This document shows positions 43,727 through 53,943 of a stretch of DNA of 64,000 nucleotides, piece after piece. The notes below the pieces were generated by a model. That model did no database searches and had not been told where the DNA came from. It saw only the letters and a list, made by a program, of their open reading frames with translations. The stretch is taken from the NCBI RefSeq assembly GCF_900115905.1, contig NZ_FOYD01000001.1:186001-250000 (forward strand), read 5' to 3'. The translations under genes were made by a program, and so were the position numbers. Position 1 is the stretch's first letter; each line of letters begins with the position of its first letter. This DNA comes from Halopseudomonas formosensis. Its GTDB lineage: Bacteria; Pseudomonadota; Gammaproteobacteria; Pseudomonadales; Pseudomonadaceae.

Positions 43727-44347
43727 ATGAGTAGCGAATCCTTGCGCGAATCCATTTCCGCGCTCATGGACGACGAGGCAGAGCAACTGGAAGTGCGCCG
43801 CGTCCTTCATGCCAGTGAACAGGATCCGGATGTACGCCGCAGTTGGGAAAGATACCAGCTGGCAAGATCTGTCATGCACAAGGAGCCCTGGAACACCGGG
43901 ATCGACCTGTCGGCCGGCATTGCCGCCGCGCTGGCGGACGAGCCGCAGCTGGCGGTCAAGGCCCGGACCTCCTCGCGCTGGAAGACCCATCTGGGGCGTG
44001 TCGCCGTGGCGGCATCGGTTACCGTCGCCGTGCTGGTAGGTGTGCGCATGGTCAACCATGACCCGGCAGTGACCAGTCAGATGGCTTCGGTTGAGCATGG
44101 CGTACCCGCGACCAGTGCACCGGTAAGCGCTGCCCCGGCCATTGCGCCCGTGGGTGCCGGCGCGGTGCTGGCAGGTTTCTCGTCCCATGCGGATCAGAAG
44201 CCCCAGCCGACCGAACAGATGAGCGAGCCCTCGGACTGGCAGGAGCAGCGCATGGGTACCTACCTGCGTCGCCATGCGGAGAACAATGCGCAGAGTGCAC
44301 CCCAGCTGGTGCCCTATGCACGTGCAGCGAGCCTGGAAAACAACTAG
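43727..44347 (+). CDS. mucA: Anti-sigma factor MucA
   Basis: A 206-residue inner-membrane anti-sigma factor that holds AlgU until stress-triggered proteolysis by AlgW and MucP. The N-terminal RseA-like domain is 'LRESISALMDDEAEQLEVRRVL' with 'WERYQLARSVM'; one helix lies near residues 91-109; the periplasmic tail ends 'VPYARAASLENN'. The gene is intact, so no mucoid-type truncation. Starts 51 bases after algU; mucB overlaps its stop by one base. Confidence 0.95.
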   Translation: MSSESLRESISALMDDEAEQLEVRRVLHASEQDPDVRRSWERYQLARSVMHKEPWNTGIDLSAGIAAALADEPQLAVKARTSSRWKTHLGRVAVAASVTVAVLVGVRMVNHDPAVTSQMASVEHGVPATSAPVSAAPAIAPVGAGAVLAGFSSHADQKPQPTEQMSEPSDWQEQRMGTYLRRHAENNAQSAPQLVPYARAASLENN

Positions 44348-45309
44348 TGCCACGACTGAAAAGCGTGATCGGGTGGTTAGGAGCGACCACCCTGTTTGCA
44401 TCCCCTGCGCTATGGGCTGCAGACAGTACTCTCTGGCTGGAGCGAATGGCGCAGGCAGTGCGAGAACAAAGCTACCATGGCTCCTATGTATACGAGCGTT
44501 CCGGTATCTTCACCACCCAGGACATCTGGAAGCAGGTTGGTGATGACGGTATTCGGGAGCGCCTTCTGCAGACCGCCGGACGCTACCAGGAATGGCTGCG
44601 ACAGGATGGCCGTCTGGTCTGCGCCACCAACTCCTCCCTTTCCCAGGGCCGCTCACAGACCTCGCTGCGAGCGGGGGTGGACCCCGAACAGCTTCTCGAG
44701 TGGTACAGCATGCGTAACCTGGGCACGACCCGGATTGCCTCGCGTGATGTGACCGTCATCGGCATCCAGCCCAAGGACGGCTTCCGCTTCGCCCATGAGC
44801 TGTATATCGATCACGAGACCGGGCTGTTGCTCAAGTCGCTGCTGGTCGATGAGAGTCGGGAACTGCTCGAGCGCTTCCAGTTCACCACCATCTCCTTTGA
44901 TGAAGAAAACTACAGCAGCGGGCTTGAGCCAGGGGAATCCTGTCGCGAGGTCAGCGTCGTGGAGCCGCCGGCAGGGGTGGACGTTCCGTTCTGGGAGCCC
45001 CAGTGGATCCCGCCGGGGTTCACTCTGGGTGAGCGCCAGATCCAGAGCATCAATGGTGATGGGCCTTATGTCAGCTCGCAGATCTACAGCGATGGTCTGA
45101 CCAGCTTCACCCTCTTTGTCGAACCGTTGGGGCGTGACAAGCTGGCCGAGGATCTGCGTGCACGACTCGGGCCCACTGTTGCGGTCAGTCGCCGGCTCAT
45201 GGCTGACAGCGACTTCTATCTGGCCACGGTGGTCGGCGAGATTCCGCCGCGTGCCGCAGAGCGCATAGCCGACTCACTGAGCGAAGCGGTGGTGGGAGCC
45301 CGGCGGTGA
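44347..45309 (+). CDS. mucB: Periplasmic sigma-E regulator MucB (RseB)
   Basis: A 320-residue exported protein (signal peptide to about 'LWAAD') that binds the periplasmic part of MucA and shields it from AlgW; it senses lipopolysaccharide or mislocalised lipoproteins. Two RseB domains: N-terminal 'YHGSYVYERSGIFTTQDIWKQV' and C-terminal 'FWEPQWIPPGFTL'. The GTG start shares one base with the mucA stop, so translation is coupled. Confidence 0.95.
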   Translation: MPRLKSVIGWLGATTLFASPALWAADSTLWLERMAQAVREQSYHGSYVYERSGIFTTQDIWKQVGDDGIRERLLQTAGRYQEWLRQDGRLVCATNSSLSQGRSQTSLRAGVDPEQLLEWYSMRNLGTTRIASRDVTVIGIQPKDGFRFAHELYIDHETGLLLKSLLVDESRELLERFQFTTISFDEENYSSGLEPGESCREVSVVEPPAGVDVPFWEPQWIPPGFTLGERQIQSINGDGPYVSSQIYSDGLTSFTLFVEPLGRDKLAEDLRARLGPTVAVSRRLMADSDFYLATVVGEIPPRAAERIADSLSEAVVGARR

Positions 45310-45788
45310 TCGAGGAGCGCGGCCGCGTGCTCTCCGTGGAGGGCAATTGCCTCTGGATAGAGACGGTGCGCCGCAGTGCCTGCGACAGCTGTCAGGCGCG
45401 TAACGGCTGCGGCCAGTCGGTACTGCAACGGCTGGGGCTGGGCGCGCGGCAGGGGGCTATCCGGGTGGTCGACGAGGCCCCCGTCAGTCATTACAGGGCA
45501 GGGGACGAAGTGGTGATCGGTATCGAGGAAAACGCCGTGGTGCGGGGTTCGGTACTGGTTTATCTTGTTCCCCTGCTGGGGCTTTTTGCCGGGGCTCTGC
45601 TGGCGCAGAGCAATGGTGCGGCTGAGCCCTGGATTGTTTTCGCGGCAGTCTCCGGCCTGGGTGCCGGGTTTGCCGTTACCGGCTGGCTCGCGCGTCGCAC
45701 GCAGGGTGACCCGGCATTCGTGCCGAGGCTGCTGGGCAGGGCGGTCGACGCGCCGGGCGTTGTCAGCGAGATACGCGTAAAGGAGTGA
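45306..45788 (+). CDS. mucC: RseC/MucC family membrane protein
   Basis: A 160-residue protein with an N-terminal cysteine-rich cytoplasmic part ('RRSACDSCQARNGCGQ') and two helices ('VYLVPLLGLFAGALLA' and 'WIVFAAVSGLGAGFAVTGWL'). RseC proteins modulate sigma-E signalling and may take part in SoxR reduction. The GTG start overlaps the mucB stop by four bases. Confidence 0.92.
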   Translation: MIEERGRVLSVEGNCLWIETVRRSACDSCQARNGCGQSVLQRLGLGARQGAIRVVDEAPVSHYRAGDEVVIGIEENAVVRGSVLVYLVPLLGLFAGALLAQSNGAAEPWIVFAAVSGLGAGFAVTGWLARRTQGDPAFVPRLLGRAVDAPGVVSEIRVKE

Positions 45789-45795
45789 TACCCAT

Positions 45796-47220
45796 ATGAC
45801 AGCAGTACGGCAATGGTTGCTGATGGTGGTGGGTCTGTGGTTGCTGGCTTGGCAATCCGCAGCAACGGCCCAGTTGCCCGACTTCACCGATCTGGTGGAA
45901 GAGGCGTCTCCGGCGGTAGTGAATATCAGCACCCGACAGAATGTGCCCGCCCGCGGCGCCGGGATGGGCCCCATGATCCCCGAACTCGAAGGCTTGCCCC
46001 CGATCTTCCGGGAGTTCTTCGAACGCAGCATTCCCGATGGCTCGCGCTCTGCTCCCCAGCGTCAGGCCCAGTCCCTGGGCTCGGGATTCATCATTTCCAA
46101 GGACGGTTACGTCCTGACCAACAACCATGTGGTGAGTGGAGCGGACGAGATTTTCGTGCGTCTGTCCGACCGCCGCGAACTGGAAGCCAGTCTGGTGGGT
46201 GCTGATCCGCGCTCGGACCTGGCCCTGCTCAAGATCGATGCCGGCGCCGACCTGCCGGTGGTACGCATGGGCAAGTCCGCCGACCTGAAGACCGGCGAGT
46301 GGGTGCTGGCCATTGGCTCGCCCTTCGGCTTCGAGTACTCGGTTACCGCCGGGATCGTCAGTGCCAAGGGTCGCAGCCTGCCCAACGAGAGCTACGTGCC
46401 CTTCATCCAGACCGATGTGGCGATCAACCCCGGCAACTCCGGCGGTCCGCTGTTCAACCTCAAGGGTGAGGTCGTCGGCATCAACTCGCAGATATTTACC
46501 CGCTCGGGTGGTTTCATGGGGCTGTCCTTTGCCATTCCGGTGGATGTGGCCATGGATGTGGTCGAACAGCTCAAGAGTGATGGTGCGGTGCGCCGCGGCT
46601 GGCTGGGTGTAGTGATTCAGGAAGTCAACAAGGATCTGGCCGAGTCCTTCGGTCTGCCCCGTCCCGCCGGCGCCCTGGTGGCGCAGATCATGCCTGACGG
46701 TCCCGGTGACAAGGGTGGCCTGCAGGTGGGTGACGTGATTCTCAAGCTCAATGATCAGGACATCGTCATGTCCTCGGATCTGCCGCACGCGGTGGGTCGT
46801 CTGCGTCCCGGTACCCGGGCCACCATGCAGGTCATGCGCGGTGGCAAGCGTGAGCAGCTGACCGTGGAAATCGGCGCGCTGCCCGACGACGATGCCCTGG
46901 CTGCGGCGGGCTCTGCAGCCCCCAATGCGCCTTCGGCCACGGATAACCGGCTGGGTCTGGCGGTGGTCGAGCTGACTCCCGAACAGAAGAAAGCGCTGGA
47001 TCTCAATCACGGTGTGGCGGTGCGTGAGGTGCGCGCCGGTCCGGGTGCCATGATCGGCCTGCGTCCCGGCGATGTGATCACCAACCTGAACAACCGCCCG
47101 ATCCAGTCCGCCGCGGACTTCGAGAAGGTTGCCCGGGAGCTGCCGGTCAACCGCTCCATCTCCATGCGCGTCATCCGTCAGGGACGCGCCAGCTACATCA
47201 CCTTCCGTCTGTCCGAATAA
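45796..47220 (+). CDS. mucD: DegP-like periplasmic serine protease MucD
   Basis: A 474-residue HtrA protease/chaperone that clears misfolded envelope proteins and dampens AlgU activity. Signal peptide to about 'ATAQL'; protease domain with the triad in 'LTNNHVV' (His), 'DLALLKID' (Asp) and 'NPGNSGGPLFN' (Ser); two PDZ domains ('RGWLGVVIQEVN' and 'LGLAVVELTPEQ'). Last gene of the algU-muc set, followed by a large GC-rich hairpin. Confidence 0.96.
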   Translation: MTAVRQWLLMVVGLWLLAWQSAATAQLPDFTDLVEEASPAVVNISTRQNVPARGAGMGPMIPELEGLPPIFREFFERSIPDGSRSAPQRQAQSLGSGFIISKDGYVLTNNHVVSGADEIFVRLSDRRELEASLVGADPRSDLALLKIDAGADLPVVRMGKSADLKTGEWVLAIGSPFGFEYSVTAGIVSAKGRSLPNESYVPFIQTDVAINPGNSGGPLFNLKGEVVGINSQIFTRSGGFMGLSFAIPVDVAMDVVEQLKSDGAVRRGWLGVVIQEVNKDLAESFGLPRPAGALVAQIMPDGPGDKGGLQVGDVILKLNDQDIVMSSDLPHAVGRLRPGTRATMQVMRGGKREQLTVEIGALPDDDALAAAGSAAPNAPSATDNRLGLAVVELTPEQKKALDLNHGVAVREVRAGPGAMIGLRPGDVITNLNNRPIQSAADFEKVARELPVNRSISMRVIRQGRASYITFRLSE

Positions 47221-47231
47221 ACCTGCTTCTG

Positions 47232-47271
47232 CCGGTGTGTGCCCGGGCCTCCGGGCCCGGGCGCACACCGG
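47232..47271 (+). terminator. Long GC-rich hairpin between mucD and lepA
   Basis: A 16-base-pair stem (47232-47247 with 47256-47271, one G-U pair) closes an eight-base loop, 11 bases after the mucD stop. No T-tract follows, so this may be a transcript-end stabiliser or Rho-linked element instead of a canonical terminator. Confidence 0.55.
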
Positions 47272-47377
47272 GACAGATGGCGTGCCGTAGCGGAATCGGG
47301 TACACTTGCGGGCTGTTTTCGGGGGCACTCCCCGGTCACCGCCATGTCTGGCAAACCATCTCTGGAAGAACCCTGCA

Positions 47378-49177
47378 GTGAGCGACCTCAGCCTGATCCG
47401 CAACTTCTCTATCATTGCCCACATCGACCATGGCAAATCGACCCTGGCCGACCGCTTCATCCAGATCTGCGGTGGCTTGAGCGAACGTGAGATGGAGGCC
47501 CAGGTACTGGATTCCATGGACCTGGAACGTGAGCGCGGCATCACCATCAAGGCTCACAGCGTCACCCTCTACTACAAGGCGCGGGACGGCAAGACCTACC
47601 AGCTGAACTTCATCGACACCCCCGGTCACGTCGACTTCCACTACGAGGTCAGTCGCTCGCTGGCGGCCTGCGAAGGCGCGCTGCTGGTGGTGGATGCTGC
47701 CCAGGGCGTGGAGGCGCAGTCGGTGGCCAACTGCTACACGGCGATCGAGCAGGGCCTGGAAGTGATGCCGGTGCTGAACAAGATCGACCTGCCCCAGGCC
47801 GAACCGGAGCGGGTCAAGGAAGAGATCGAGAGCGTGATCGGCATCGACGCCACCGACGCCGTGGTCTGCAGTGCCAAGAGCGGCATTGGTGTGGAGGACG
47901 TGCTGGAGCGGCTGATCGAGGTGATCCCGCCGCCCGAGGGGGAGATCGAGGCTCCCTTGCAGGCGCTGATCATCGATTCCTGGTTCGACAACTACCTGGG
48001 CGTGGTGTCCCTGGTCCGTGTCAAACAGGGCCGGATCAAGAAGGGTGACAAGGTGCTGGTGAAGTCCACCGGCAAGGTCCACCAGGTCGACAGCGTCGGC
48101 GTATTCAACCCCAAGCACACCGAAACCGTGGACCTCAAGGCCGGTGAGGTGGGCTTCATCATCGCCGGCATCAAGGACATTCACGGCGCCCCGGTGGGTG
48201 ACACCCTGACCCTGTCCAGCACACCCGACGTGGAAATGCTGCCCGGCTTCCAGAAGGTGCAGCCCCAGGTGTTCGCCGGTCTGTTCCCGGTCAGCTCCGA
48301 CGATTTCGAGGATTTCCGCGACGCGCTGGAGAAACTCACCCTCAACGACGCCGCGCTGCAGTATGAGCCGGAAAGCTCCGATGCGCTGGGCTTCGGTTTC
48401 CGTATCGGCTTCCTCGGCATGCTGCACATGGAAATCATCCAGGAGCGCCTGGAGCGCGAGTACGACCTGGACCTGATCACCACCGCCCCCACCGTGGTCT
48501 ATGAGGTGGTGAAGAAGAACGGCGACATCATCTATGTCGACAACCCCTCGCGCCTGCCCGACCCGGCGGTGATCGAGGAGATGCGCGAGCCGATCGTGCG
48601 CGCCAATATTCTTGTGCCCCAGGACCATCTTGGCAGCGTCATAACCCTGTGTGTCGAGAAGCGTGGCGTACAGCGCGACATGGTCTTCCTCGGAACCCAG
48701 GTGCAGGTCAGCTACGATCTGCCGATGAACGAGGTGGTACTCGACTTCTTCGACCGACTGAAGTCGGTCAGCCGCGGCTATGCTTCCCTGGATTACGCCT
48801 TCGACCGCTTCCAGGCGGCCAAGCTGGTGCGGCTGGATGTCCTGATCAACAACGAGAAGGTCGACGCCCTGGCGCTGATCGTGCACCGCGACAACGCCGC
48901 CTACAAGGGGCGCCAGCTGGTCGAGAAGATGAAGGATCTGATCCCGCGGCAGATGTTCGATGTTGCCATCCAGGCAGCCATGGGTGGTCAGATCGTGGCG
49001 CGCTCCACGGTCAAGGCGCTGCGCAAGAACGTACTGGCCAAGTGTTATGGCGGTGACGCCAGCCGCAAGAAGAAGCTGTTGGAGAAGCAGAAGGCCGGCA
49101 AGAAGCGGATGAAACAGGTGGGTAACGTGGAGATTCCGCAGGAAGCCTTCCTTGCCGTGCTGAAAGTAGACAACTAG
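47378..49177 (+). CDS. lepA: Elongation factor 4 (LepA)
   Basis: A 599-residue GTPase that affects translation initiation and ribosome back-translocation. GTPase motifs '[14 protein letters not shown]', 'DTPGHVDF', '[11 protein letters not shown]'. The LepA-specific C-terminal domain includes '[35 protein letters not shown]'. GTG 47378 is used because homology starts '[16 protein letters not shown]'; its ribosome-binding site is weak. lepB follows by 27 bases. Confidence 0.96.
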   Translation: MSDLSLIRNFSIIAHIDHGKSTLADRFIQICGGLSEREMEAQVLDSMDLERERGITIKAHSVTLYYKARDGKTYQLNFIDTPGHVDFHYEVSRSLAACEGALLVVDAAQGVEAQSVANCYTAIEQGLEVMPVLNKIDLPQAEPERVKEEIESVIGIDATDAVVCSAKSGIGVEDVLERLIEVIPPPEGEIEAPLQALIIDSWFDNYLGVVSLVRVKQGRIKKGDKVLVKSTGKVHQVDSVGVFNPKHTETVDLKAGEVGFIIAGIKDIHGAPVGDTLTLSSTPDVEMLPGFQKVQPQVFAGLFPVSSDDFEDFRDALEKLTLNDAALQYEPESSDALGFGFRIGFLGMLHMEIIQERLEREYDLDLITTAPTVVYEVVKKNGDIIYVDNPSRLPDPAVIEEMREPIVRANILVPQDHLGSVITLCVEKRGVQRDMVFLGTQVQVSYDLPMNEVVLDFFDRLKSVSRGYASLDYAFDRFQAAKLVRLDVLINNEKVDALALIVHRDNAAYKGRQLVEKMKDLIPRQMFDVAIQAAMGGQIVARSTVKALRKNVLAKCYGGDASRKKKLLEKQKAGKKRMKQVGNVEIPQEAFLAVLKVDN

Positions 49178-49204
49178 GGTCCCGGGGGCGTTGCAAGTCT
49201 GACT

Positions 49205-50083
49205 ATGCATATCAATTTTCCGCTGTTGCTGGTGATCGCCGTGGCTGTCACCGGCCTTCTTGCTTTGCTCGATCTCCTGTGGCTGGCGCCGGCGCGCCGT
49301 CGTGCCGTCAACGCCTACGAATCCAGCGCACCGGTGGTGGATCCGGGCACCCTGCAGCGCCTGAACAAGGAGCCGCTGCTGGTCGAATACGGCAAGTCCT
49401 TCTTCCCGGTGCTGGCGGTGGTGCTGATCCTGCGCTCCTTCCTGGTGGAACCCTTCCAGATTCCCTCCGGCTCGATGAAGCCGACCCTGGAGGTTGGCGA
49501 CTTCATCCTGGTCAACAAGTTTTCCTACGGCATCCGCCTGCCGGTGCTGGACACCCGGATCATTCCGGTAGGCGAGCCGCAGCGCGGCGATGTCATGGTC
49601 TTCCGCTATCCCAACGACCCGCGCATCAACTACATCAAACGGGTGGTCGGCCTGCCCGGTGACCGCATCGGTTACGCCGACAAGCAGCTGTTCGTCAACG
49701 GTGAACCGGTCGAGCGCGAGCTGCTGCGCACCGTGGCCGACGACGAAGTGCCCGCTGGCCATCCGCTGCAGGCCCTGGCCCGGGTTGACATCTATCAGGA
49801 ACAGCTGGGCGATGCCGTCCACGAGGCCCGTTACAAGAAGGTCTCGCAGACACCGCCGGCGCGGGAATGGATGGTACCCGAAGGGCACTACTTCATGGTT
49901 GGCGACAACCGCGACAACTCCAACGACAGTCGCTACTGGTCCTCAGCGGATATGCCGACGGAGTTGTGGGGAATGGTTCCGGACAACTATATTGTCGGCA
50001 AGGCCTTTGCCGTGTGGATGCACTGGCCGGAACCTAAACTGAAGAATCTGCCTAGTTTTTCCAGAGTAGGGCTGATCGACTGA
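49205..50083 (+). CDS. lepB: Signal peptidase I
   Basis: A 292-residue membrane protease that removes signal peptides of secreted proteins. Two N-terminal helices (about residues 3-22 and 62-80) precede the catalytic domain with the nucleophile Ser in 'IPSGSMKPTLEVGDFILVNKF', the general base Lys in 'INYIKRVVGLPGDRI' and 'MVGDNRDNSNDSRYW'. It follows lepA in the conserved gammaproteobacterial order. Confidence 0.96.
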   Translation: MHINFPLLLVIAVAVTGLLALLDLLWLAPARRRAVNAYESSAPVVDPGTLQRLNKEPLLVEYGKSFFPVLAVVLILRSFLVEPFQIPSGSMKPTLEVGDFILVNKFSYGIRLPVLDTRIIPVGEPQRGDVMVFRYPNDPRINYIKRVVGLPGDRIGYADKQLFVNGEPVERELLRTVADDEVPAGHPLQALARVDIYQEQLGDAVHEARYKKVSQTPPAREWMVPEGHYFMVGDNRDNSNDSRYWSSADMPTELWGMVPDNYIVGKAFAVWMHWPEPKLKNLPSFSRVGLID

Positions 50084-50147
50084 TGCGGTGAACTCAGCCA
50101 GGGACAGTGGCAGCAACGATATCAACAACGGACGTACGAGGGTTACC

Positions 50148-50525
50148 ATGCGGCATTCTCAGAAAGGCATGTCTTTTTTTGGCTGGCTGGCGGTCATTGC
50201 ACTGGTGGTGTTCGGCGCTGTCGTCGCCATGAAGCTGACGCCCATCTACCTGGACCATTTTGCGCTGCGCAAGATAGTCACCTCGGTCAACGAGGACCCG
50301 AGCCTGAAGATCGGCTCGCTGCGCGACCTGCAGGCGCATATCACCAAGGGCATGCAGATCAACAGTATCCGCGATATCAAGGCCGATGAAGCCATTACCG
50401 TCACTGCCAGCGGTACCAACACCTATACTGTGGTGATCAAGTACGAGGTGCGCTCACCGCTGCTTAACACCGTGGACCTGCTGGTCCATTTTGATGAAAC
50501 CCATATTGTCAGACCTCTAAAGTGA
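50148..50525 (+). CDS. DUF4845 family membrane-anchored protein
   Basis: A 125-residue protein with a pilin-like positively charged N terminus and one helix ('[22 protein letters not shown]'), then a soluble domain with '[21 protein letters not shown]'. DUF4845 genes lie between lepB and rnc in pseudomonads; function unknown. ATG 50148 follows GAGG; its end overlaps rnc by four bases. Confidence 0.9.
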   Translation: MRHSQKGMSFFGWLAVIALVVFGAVVAMKLTPIYLDHFALRKIVTSVNEDPSLKIGSLRDLQAHITKGMQINSIRDIKADEAITVTASGTNTYTVVIKYEVRSPLLNTVDLLVHFDETHIVRPLK

Positions 50526-51208
50526 GCAACAAGCTAGACCGACTGGAAAGAAAGATAGGATACAGTTTCAGGAATCAGGATCTGCTGGTACTGGCGCTTA
50601 CCCATCGCAGCCTGGGTGGGCGCAACAACGAGCGGCTGGAATTTCTCGGCGACTCGATTCTGAATTTTGTAGCGGCCGAAGCGCTTTTCGAGCGCTTCCC
50701 GCAGGCCCGGGAAGGCCAGCTGTCACGCCTGCGGGCGCGGCTGGTCAAGGGCGTCACCCTGGCCGAGCTGGCCAAGGGATTCGATCTGGGCGAATACCTG
50801 CGCCTGGGCTCTGGCGAACTCAAGAGCGGCGGCTTCCGCCGTGAATCCATCCTCGCCGATACCACCGAAGCCATCATTGGCGCCATCTACCTGGACGGCG
50901 GCATGCAGGCGGCCCGCGAGCGCATCCTGCTGTGGCTGGCCGGGCACATGGAGAGCCTGACCCTGGTCGACAACAACAAGGATCCCAAGACCCGCCTGCA
51001 GGAGTACCTGCAGAGTCAGCACAGCGATCTGCCCCATTACGAGGTGGTGGATATCAGCGGTGAGGCCCATTGCCGGACCTTTCGCGTGGAATGCCGGGTC
51101 GAACTCATGACCGGCAAGACCTCGGGGGTCGGCAGCAGTCGCCGTCTGGCCGAGCAGGAAGCCGCCAGACTGGCCCTCATCGCCATGGGCGTGGAGAAAA
51201 GTGAATGA
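50522..51208 (+). CDS. rnc: Ribonuclease III
   Basis: A 228-residue double-strand RNA endonuclease that processes rRNA precursors. The catalytic signature '[15 protein letters not shown]' holds the metal-binding Glu and Asp; '[15 protein letters not shown]' has the second acidic pair. C-terminal dsRNA-binding domain from about residue 155 ('[11 protein letters not shown]'). GTG start overlaps the DUF4845 stop, and era overlaps its end. Confidence 0.97.
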   Translation: MSNKLDRLERKIGYSFRNQDLLVLALTHRSLGGRNNERLEFLGDSILNFVAAEALFERFPQAREGQLSRLRARLVKGVTLAELAKGFDLGEYLRLGSGELKSGGFRRESILADTTEAIIGAIYLDGGMQAARERILLWLAGHMESLTLVDNNKDPKTRLQEYLQSQHSDLPHYEVVDISGEAHCRTFRVECRVELMTGKTSGVGSSRRLAEQEAARLALIAMGVEKSE

Positions 51209-52104
51209 GCGATAAGGCGCCGCGTTGCGGCTATGTGGCAATCGTCGGGCGGCCCAATGTGGGCAAGTCGACGCTGCTCAACCATATCCTGGGACAGAAG
51301 CTGGCGATCACCTCGCGCAAGCCCCAGACCACCCGGCACACCCTGCTGGGAATCAAGACCGAGGACAATGTCCAGGCCATCTACGTGGATACCCCCGGCC
51401 TGCACAAGGACGCCGAGAAGGCCCTCAACCGCTTCATGAACCGCAGTGCCTCCCAGGTGCTGCGCGATGTCGACGTGGTGCTCTTCGTGGTCGACCGCAC
51501 GCGCTGGACCGATGAGGACGAGATGGTCTGGAACAAGGTCCGGCATCTGGAGTGTCCGGTGCTGCTGGTGGTCAACAAGGTTGACCGGCTGGAGGACAAG
51601 GCCGAGCTGCTGCCCCATCTGGAATGGCTGGCCGGCCAGCTGCCGAATGCCGAGATAGTGCCGGTGTCGGCGCTGCATGGCGGCAACATCGAACGTCTGG
51701 AACAGCTGGTGGCCGAGCGCCTGCCGGAGAGCGAGCATTACTATCCCGAGGATCAGCTGACCGACCGCAGCTCGCGTTTCCTTGCCGCGGAACTGGTGCG
51801 CGAGAAGGTCATGCGCCAGCTGGGCGCCGAAGTGCCCTATCAGGTGGCGGTGGAGATCGAGCAGTTCGAGAAGGTCGGCAAGGTGCTGCACATCCATGCG
51901 CTGATCCTGGTCGAGCGCGACGGCCAGAAGAAGATCATCATCGGTGATGGCGGTGCGCGCATGAAGAAGATCGGCCAGGAGGCCCGGCTGGACATGCAGA
52001 AGCTGTTCGGCAGCAAGGTGATGCTGAACCTCTGGGTCAAGGTCAAGCGTGGCTGGTCCGATGACGAGCGGGCACTGAACTCGCTGGGCTACCGTTTCGA
52101 CTGA
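51205..52104 (+). CDS. era: GTPase Era
   Basis: A 299-residue GTPase that aids 16S rRNA maturation and 30S assembly. G motifs '[20 protein letters not shown]', 'DTPGLHKD', 'VNKVDRL'. C-terminal KH domain with '[18 protein letters not shown]' binds the 3' end of 16S rRNA. Overlaps rnc by four bases; recO follows two bases after its stop. Confidence 0.97.
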   Translation: MSDKAPRCGYVAIVGRPNVGKSTLLNHILGQKLAITSRKPQTTRHTLLGIKTEDNVQAIYVDTPGLHKDAEKALNRFMNRSASQVLRDVDVVLFVVDRTRWTDEDEMVWNKVRHLECPVLLVVNKVDRLEDKAELLPHLEWLAGQLPNAEIVPVSALHGGNIERLEQLVAERLPESEHYYPEDQLTDRSSRFLAAELVREKVMRQLGAEVPYQVAVEIEQFEKVGKVLHIHALILVERDGQKKIIIGDGGARMKKIGQEARLDMQKLFGSKVMLNLWVKVKRGWSDDERALNSLGYRFD

Positions 52105-52106
52105 GC

Positions 52107-52826
52107 ATGACCCCGTCGCTGAGTCCGGCCTATGTGCTGCACAGCCGCCCCTACCGGGACAGCAGTGCCCTGGTCGACCTGCTGACCCTGCATCATGGTC
52201 TGCAACGGGTGGTCTGGCGTGGCGCACGTGGTCAGCGGCGCAAGGTCTCGCCGCAGCCCTTCATGCCCCTGCTGGTGGGGCTGGGCGGGCGCTCGGAACT
52301 GAAAACCCTGACCCAGGCCGAAGTTGCCGGCCGTTTCAGCCTGCTGCAGGGCGAGACCCTGTTCAGCGGACTCTACCTCAACGAACTGCTGGTGCGCCTG
52401 CTGGTTGGCGGTGAACCCCAGCCGATCCTGTTTGCCGCCTATCAGCAGAGCCTTGAACAGCTTGCCGCCGGTGACCCGGTGGAGCCCATACTGCGGCGGT
52501 TCGAGTGGCAATTGCTGGAGCTTCTGGGCTATGGTTTCAGCCTCACCGAGGACGCCCACGGCCAGCCGCTGGATCGGCACCGGGACTATGCCTGGTACGC
52601 CGGCGAGGGGCTGCGACCCCTGCATGATCCGCTGCCGGGCGCCATCGGGCTGTCCGGTGCCGCGCTGCTGGCCATGGCGGCCGACGACTGGAGCGCGCCG
52701 GCCACCCTGCGCGCCGCCAAACAGCTGATGCGCCAGGCCCTGAGTGTCCACCTCGGCGACCGGCCGCTGGTCAGTCGCAGCCTGTTCCGCCGGCAAACCC
52801 CTTCCATCAAAGGAGAGCAACAGTGA
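52107..52826 (+). CDS. recO: DNA repair protein RecO
   Basis: A 239-residue RecFOR mediator that helps load RecA on SSB-coated DNA. N-terminal OB-fold '[21 protein letters not shown]' and the helical C-terminal domain with '[12 protein letters not shown]' and '[11 protein letters not shown]'. It lacks the zinc-binding cysteines seen in some RecO proteins, as is usual for gammaproteobacteria. Overlaps pdxJ by four bases. Confidence 0.94.
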   Translation: MTPSLSPAYVLHSRPYRDSSALVDLLTLHHGLQRVVWRGARGQRRKVSPQPFMPLLVGLGGRSELKTLTQAEVAGRFSLLQGETLFSGLYLNELLVRLLVGGEPQPILFAAYQQSLEQLAAGDPVEPILRRFEWQLLELLGYGFSLTEDAHGQPLDRHRDYAWYAGEGLRPLHDPLPGAIGLSGAALLAMAADDWSAPATLRAAKQLMRQALSVHLGDRPLVSRSLFRRQTPSIKGEQQ

Positions 52827-53566
52827 GTCATCCCCAGCGTGTACTGCTAGGTGTCAATATCGATCATGTGGCCACCCTGCGTCAGGCCCGTGGTACTCGC
52901 TATCCGGATCCGGTCCAGGCCGCCATCGAGGCAGAGCAGGCCGGTGCCGACGGCATCACGGTACACCTGCGCGAGGACCGCCGGCATATCCAGGAGCGCG
53001 ACATCCGCCTGCTGGCCGAAGTGCTGCAGACGCGCATGAACCTGGAAATGGCCATCACCGACGAGATGCTGGCCTTTGCCGGCGAGATCCGTCCGGCCCA
53101 CGTGTGCCTGGTGCCGGAGCGGCGCGAAGAGCTGACCACCGAAGGCGGTCTGGATGTCGCCGGCAACCTGGCACGGGTGCAGCAGGCGGTGGAGCAACTG
53201 GCCGGGTACGGCTGCGAGGTGTCCCTGTTCATCGATGCCGACCCGCGGCAGATCGAGGCCGCGCGCGATGCCGGCGCCCCGGTCATCGAGCTGCACACCG
53301 GACACTATGCCGACGCCAGTGGAGCGGAGCAGGACCGGGAGCTGGTGCGCATCCGCGAGGGTGTGGCCTATGCACGCAAGCTGGGTCTGGTGGTCAACGC
53401 CGGACACGGCCTGCACTATCACAACGTCGAGCCGATCGCCGCCATTCCCGGCATCAACGAGCTCAACATAGGTCACGCGATCATCGCCCGGGCGCTGTTT
53501 TCGGGACTGGCCGCGGCAGTGACCGAGATGCGAACCCTGATTGCCACCGGCGAAGCCTGCCAGTGA
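52823..53566 (+). CDS. pdxJ: Pyridoxine 5'-phosphate synthase
   Basis: A 247-residue TIM-barrel enzyme that condenses amino-acetone phosphate and deoxyxylulose phosphate in vitamin B6 synthesis. Motifs '[17 protein letters not shown]', '[16 protein letters not shown]', 'GLDVAGN', '[17 protein letters not shown]'. GTG start overlaps the recO stop by four bases; acpS overlaps its end. Confidence 0.97.
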   Translation: MSHPQRVLLGVNIDHVATLRQARGTRYPDPVQAAIEAEQAGADGITVHLREDRRHIQERDIRLLAEVLQTRMNLEMAITDEMLAFAGEIRPAHVCLVPERREELTTEGGLDVAGNLARVQQAVEQLAGYGCEVSLFIDADPRQIEAARDAGAPVIELHTGHYADASGAEQDRELVRIREGVAYARKLGLVVNAGHGLHYHNVEPIAAIPGINELNIGHAIIARALFSGLAAAVTEMRTLIATGEACQ

Positions 53567-53943
53567 TAGTGGGAATAGGCACCGATCTGGTGCTGCTCAG
53601 CCGTATCGAGGCCGTGCTGGAGCGCCAGGGTGAACGCTTTGCCCGGCGCATCCTGACGCCCGCCGAACTGCAGCGCTTCCTCGCGCACTCGCAGCCGGCG
53701 CGCTATCTGGCCAAGCGCTACGCGGCCAAGGAGGCGATTCTCAAGGCGCTGGGGACCGGACTGGCCAAGGGCATGTCCTGGCAGCACATGCAGATCGACA
53801 ACGACGCCTATGGCGCCCCTCTGGTGACCCTCAGCGGCGCGGCGCTGGAGCGGCTGCAGCAGGGGGGTGGCGGGCGCATGCTGCTGTCGCTCAGTGATGA
53901 GCGCGAGCAGGCGCTGGCCTTCGCCCTGTGGTCAACCGACTGA
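53563..53943 (+). CDS. acpS: Holo-[acyl-carrier-protein] synthase
   Basis: A 126-residue phosphopantetheinyl transferase that activates acyl carrier protein. Motifs '[14 protein letters not shown]' and '[23 protein letters not shown]' (metal-binding Asp and Glu), ending '[14 protein letters not shown]'. Starts at GTG 53563 overlapping the pdxJ stop. Its 3' end overlaps the opposing gacS by 12 bases. Confidence 0.95.
   Translation: MIVGIGTDLVLLSRIEAVLERQGERFARRILTPAELQRFLAHSQPARYLAKRYAAKEAILKALGTGLAKGMSWQHMQIDNDAYGAPLVTLSGAALERLQQGGGGRMLLSLSDEREQALAFALWSTD

Noticed and set aside
52744-53562. An N-terminal extension of AcpS overlapping pdxJ
   Set aside because: The extension is an Arg/Gly-rich alternate frame of pdxJ; AcpS homology begins at GTG 53563.
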